From JAWPMV01 sp038527215 (GTDB lineage: Bacteria; Bacteroidota; Bacteroidia; J057): a DNA stretch of 64,000 nucleotides. Each line of letters starts with the position of its first letter. Within the stretch, counting starts at the first letter, position 1. Positions 62,301 through 64,000 of the stretch are shown here, piece after piece. The position numbers and the translations under genes were made by a program. The notes beneath the pieces are model-generated. The model saw only the letters and a list, made by a program, of their open reading frames with translations, searched no databases and was not told where the DNA came from. Location: the NCBI GenBank assembly GCA_038527215.1, contig JBCBGC010000005.1, positions 60,372-124,371 of the forward strand, written 5' to 3'.

Positions 62301-63438
62301 CTTCCGCAAAGCAGCTGACGACATTGTGGCTGATACTATTGCGAAAGGGGGAATGGGTCAGGTTATGAAAGCGGCGGTTGGCGGCGTCAGCATAGCTGAT
62401 CCCTCCGAAATAGGTGCCTACCCACAGGCTACCCCTTTTGTCCAGAAACAGCGCCCGGACTGAACTATGCGAAAGGCTGGATTTATCGGCGGCATTATGA
62501 AAAAAGGACGCTACCTGGCCCGTCTCAGGATAGATCCGATTGAGGCCTTTAAAGGTCCCCACCCAAATCGACTGATCTTTACCCCAGATCATGGAGCGGA
62601 TATTGTTGTCGCTCAGATGCTCCTGGGAGGAAGAAACCTGGAAATGATGGCTGATTTTTCCGACACGCCGATCCCAATAAAACACGCCTTGCTGCTGGGT
62701 GCCTATCCAAAAATTCCCTTTTTCATCCTCTAAGAGGGCTTTGATATGATGAGCAGGAAAAATCGATTCGATTTCCAGGGCTTGCCCTTGATTCAGGGCG
62801 GCTTCGGGATTGACCAGTTTGAACAGGCCGCGATCAGCACCAAACCAAAGGTCTCCGGCACGGTCCTGGTGCAGCACTTTTACATCTACCTCCTTGAAGG
62901 GCGAGTCCGCCCCACCGACAAACTGAAAGCGGTTTTCCTCATCCAGGTAAAGAAATAAGCCCCGGATGGTCCCTACCCAAAGTCGGTTTTTAGCATCGCG
63001 GTAGAAGGAACGAATACTGAAGTTGTTTTTGTGCTGCTCCGTAAGGGCCTCATAATACACGAAGTCATCATATTCCGGTCGGAAGCGATAAAGACCCGAG
63101 GTGGTGCCCACCCATAAGTGCTGGGTAAGAGGATCAAAAAAGAGGGTACGGATATCATTGGATTTCTGCCAGACTGCGGTGTCCTCAGGATAAAAGACGG
63201 AAAAATTATAGCCATCGTATTTGTTCAGTCCGTCCCGGGTACCAAACCACATGAACCCATCGTGGTCCTGAGCAATGGCAAATACTGAGGACTGAGACAG
63301 GCCTTCCTTCTTGGCAAGCTGACGAAAGGAAAGGCTGTTTTGGGCGAAAAGGTCGCAGCAAGAGACCATTAGCCAAAAACCCATCAGCCAGCAGCTCAGC
63401 CTCCATTTTTTGCTCAATATGTAGTAGAATCCTCCCAT
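59332..63438 (-). CDS. Hybrid two-component system regulator (propeller sensor, kinase, receiver, AraC)
   Basis: 1368 residues. Signal/TM start (about 8-30), then a periplasmic double seven-bladed propeller of Reg_prop repeats (many W-F/I-G-T-x-x-G-L/V-N units, about 45-690), a Y_Y_Y domain (about 700-785), one TM (about 800-820), HisKA with HEFRTPLTLILGH (His853), HATPase (NNLLSNAFKFTPDGG, DNGRGI, GSGIGLAI), receiver with LSDIMMPEMDG (Asp1168) and C-terminal AraC HTH (about 1265-1365). These one-protein systems sense glycan breakdown products in the periplasm and activate the adjacent utilisation operon. Same strand as and just upstream of the GH88 operon. Confidence 0.95.
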   Translation of the reverse strand: MGGFYYILSKKWRLSCWLMGFWLMVSCCDLFAQNSLSFRQLAKKEGLSQSSVFAIAQDHDGFMWFGTRDGLNKYDGYNFSVFYPEDTAVWQKSNDIRTLFFDPLTQHLWVGTTSGLYRFRPEYDDFVYYEALTEQHKNNFSIRSFYRDAKNRLWVGTIRGLFLYLDEENRFQFVGGADSPFKEVDVKVLHQDRAGDLWFGADRGLFKLVNPEAALNQGQALEIESIFPAHHIKALLEDEKGNFWIGTQQQGVFYWDRRVGKISHHFQVSSSQEHLSDNNIRSMIWGKDQSIWVGTFKGLNRIYPETGQVASFFHNAADKSSLSHSSVRALFLDKRGSLWVGTYFGGISYADAANRRFHNLTHSPFRNSISHNVVSCFAEDGTGNWWIGTEGGGLNYFDRQSQGFLAYPHRPDVPGSISSNNVKTLLRDGPKIWVGTFNGGLDLFDPARGSFEAFTPLLDQVGLPSPNVYTLLKDGQKLWIGTYGSGLKILDLSKREVTAIERNTLDSTQLSSNQIRTILLTRSGEKWLGTDQGINRVIKERNGVPTAFQRLLKNRKVYVLKQDQHGHIWAGTLSSGLYQLDTQGQIKASYTVEQGLPGNSILGILEDDHGNLWLSTSNGIAKFHPRTGSFTNYNFSDGLENIEYNYNAYFETQAGEMLFGGTQGMTFFAPEDIYPSDFIPSVVLTKLWVQNREVKVQPQGILTRTLNETAGFALDYSQASFSIAFASLDYFNPSNNVFAYQLEGLEKEWIYTKGQTEVSYTLQNPGEYIFRLKGGNSDGVWNQEVRTLAITILPPPWKTPLAYTLYGLILFLMIFGILRFFRLRDKLKLEQLTKQKQEELHEMKARFFTNITHEFRTPLTLILGHIEGLSSEPSQVAEPGNEKIFSIRKNARRLLALVDQLLTFRKIETDHIEIRASQQNIVSFLADILNSFQADASRRDIDLQFFPAVSHLPVYFDADKLEKVFYNLLSNAFKFTPDGGKISLSVSGKNQQVVIKVKDNGRGISPEEHEQVFQRFFESEAGTSQTQTGSGIGLAISQKMVALHAGTIGVESVPGQGATFIVQLPLGKAHFKPDEISEYTQPQVPEKLHQSLPIGSERALVPEAVPVAVQGNAKVAEPLKLLIVEDNPEVLAYIGSIFSSDYQVEKAINGKAALKKASVFQPDLILSDIMMPEMDGIAFCRAIKQNLKTSHIPIILLTAKAAQEHKIEGLELGADDYVTKPFDPKELKLRVANMAQARIQMRNRFSRILNLTPTEVTVTSADEAFLKNAIDIVEKNIDNIHFNVVQFAYELAVSRPLLFTKLKAITNLTPNNFIKTIRLKRAAQILEQKKLNVSEVAYRVGFKDPRYFSKCFQKQFEKTPTEYMEEMV

Positions 63439-63518
63439 GATGAACCGTCCTTCCTAAAATAGGAAATTATCCGGTCCCCACGGCTTTGTCCTCCTGTCCA
63501 CAGCCTGCTCAGGACAGC

Positions 63519-64000
63519 TTATTCCTTGAGGAAACGAAGGCTATGGGTCCGGCCTTTTTTTTCAAAGCGCACCAGATATAAACCAACCGGCCAGGCTGTG
63601 GTATCTATTTCCGTGCGTTCACGCCCGCTGAGTAAGACTTTTCCCTGGGCATCCAGCACGGTGTAGCGCCATCCTGGTTCAAATTCCAGCCGCAAATGTC
63701 CTGTGGTCGGATTGGGATAGAGCCGAAAACGTCCCTGTAGGTCGGGAGCGGTATTCAGGGCGGTAGATACACCCACCTCATTGCTGTAGGGAGAGATGCC
63801 TCGTCCGTTTATCGCAGCTACCCGATAGACCAGGGAATCCATTTGAGAAACACTCAGCTGCTCAGTGAACGTCGTCGCATCAGCCGCTAATTGGGCGATT
63901 TCAAGAAAAGTTTGTCCGCCGTCCAGGGAACGCTGCACTATATAAGCGGTATCCAGGGCAGCTACGTCTACCCATTGCAGACGGACCGAATCCGCCAAAG
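63519..64000 (-). CDS. C-terminal part of a T9SS-secreted protein (cut by window end)
   Basis: At least 160 residues; the 5' part lies beyond base 64000, and the frame stays open to the edge. Visible are a fibronectin-III-like domain (VRLQWVDVAALDTAYIVQRS, YRVAAINGRGISPYSNEV) and a type-A T9SS sorting domain (FRLYPNPTTGHLRLEFEPG, VLDAQGKVLLSG, WPVGLYLVRFEKKG, ending RFLKE). A secreted enzyme or binding protein related to the uronate locus is likely, but its catalytic part is not in view. Confidence 0.8.
   Translation of the reverse strand, partial: LADSVRLQWVDVAALDTAYIVQRSLDGGQTFLEIAQLAADATTFTEQLSVSQMDSLVYRVAAINGRGISPYSNEVGVSTALNTAPDLQGRFRLYPNPTTGHLRLEFEPGWRYTVLDAQGKVLLSGRERTEIDTTAWPVGLYLVRFEKKGRTHSLRFLKE

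Overview
The window looks like a chromosome segment of a Bacteroidota bacterium, most likely a marine Saprospiria-type organism. Evidence is the type-A and type-B type IX secretion (T9SS) C-terminal domains, a PorP/SprF-family protein, a subtype-iii (Bacteroidota) type VI secretion system, a one-protein hybrid two-component regulator and a TonB receptor with a carboxypeptidase-like N-terminus. No rRNA, tRNA, CRISPR array, transposase or integrase was recognised.

1-9994 (+): a tightly packed operon that looks like an envelope-anchored bacterial ubiquitin-like conjugation system. It holds an E2 enzyme with HPN motif and catalytic Cys, a periplasmic protein with a C-terminal membrane anchor, a membrane protein with a cytosolic JAMM/JAB peptidase, a second soluble JAMM protein, and a polytopic protein with a degenerate RING/U-box-like segment plus an FHA domain (candidate E3). 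The last two genes are a T9SS type-B adhesin and a PorP/SprF protein. No E1 or ubiquitin-like gene is in view; both may lie upstream of base 1.

9991-25496 (-): a convergent T6SS-iii operon in the order clpV, tssB, tssC, tssD(hcp), tssI(vgrG), tssE, tssF, tssG, tssN, tssK, tssO and a membrane-anchored M23 peptidase, with a LytTR response regulator upstream. TssJ/L/M are absent, as expected for this subtype; TssQ and TssR are not recognised.

25966-37084: an AT-richer accessory zone with likely effectors: a HopA1-like protein, a PAAR-Rhs polymorphic toxin with an ADP-ribosyltransferase-like tip, its putative immunity protein and a TPR adaptor-like gene overlapping it, and two L,D-transpeptidase-like proteins without signal peptides. 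Small T9SS cargo and a phage tail-collar-like surface protein are also here.

37581-46443: an Nramp-like transporter divergent from an AraC regulator, a duplicated SnoaL-like protein, a copper/metal module (HYC_CC_PP protein, HMA protein, TonB receptor) bracketed by inverted clusters of a palindromic repeat, and a three-repeat T9SS-secreted protein ending at a strong terminator.

46578-64000 (-): a uronic-acid polysaccharide utilisation operon: GH88, GH2, DUF4861 protein, alginate-lyase-family lyase, KduI, KduD, mannonate-type SDR, UxuA and a DctPQM TRAP transporter, controlled by a 1368-residue hybrid two-component regulator. Lyase and GH88 would give unsaturated uronate, KduI/KduD convert it to 2-keto-3-deoxygluconate (KDG), and SDR/UxuA feed saturated glucuronate to the same product. 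The window ends inside another T9SS-secreted protein.
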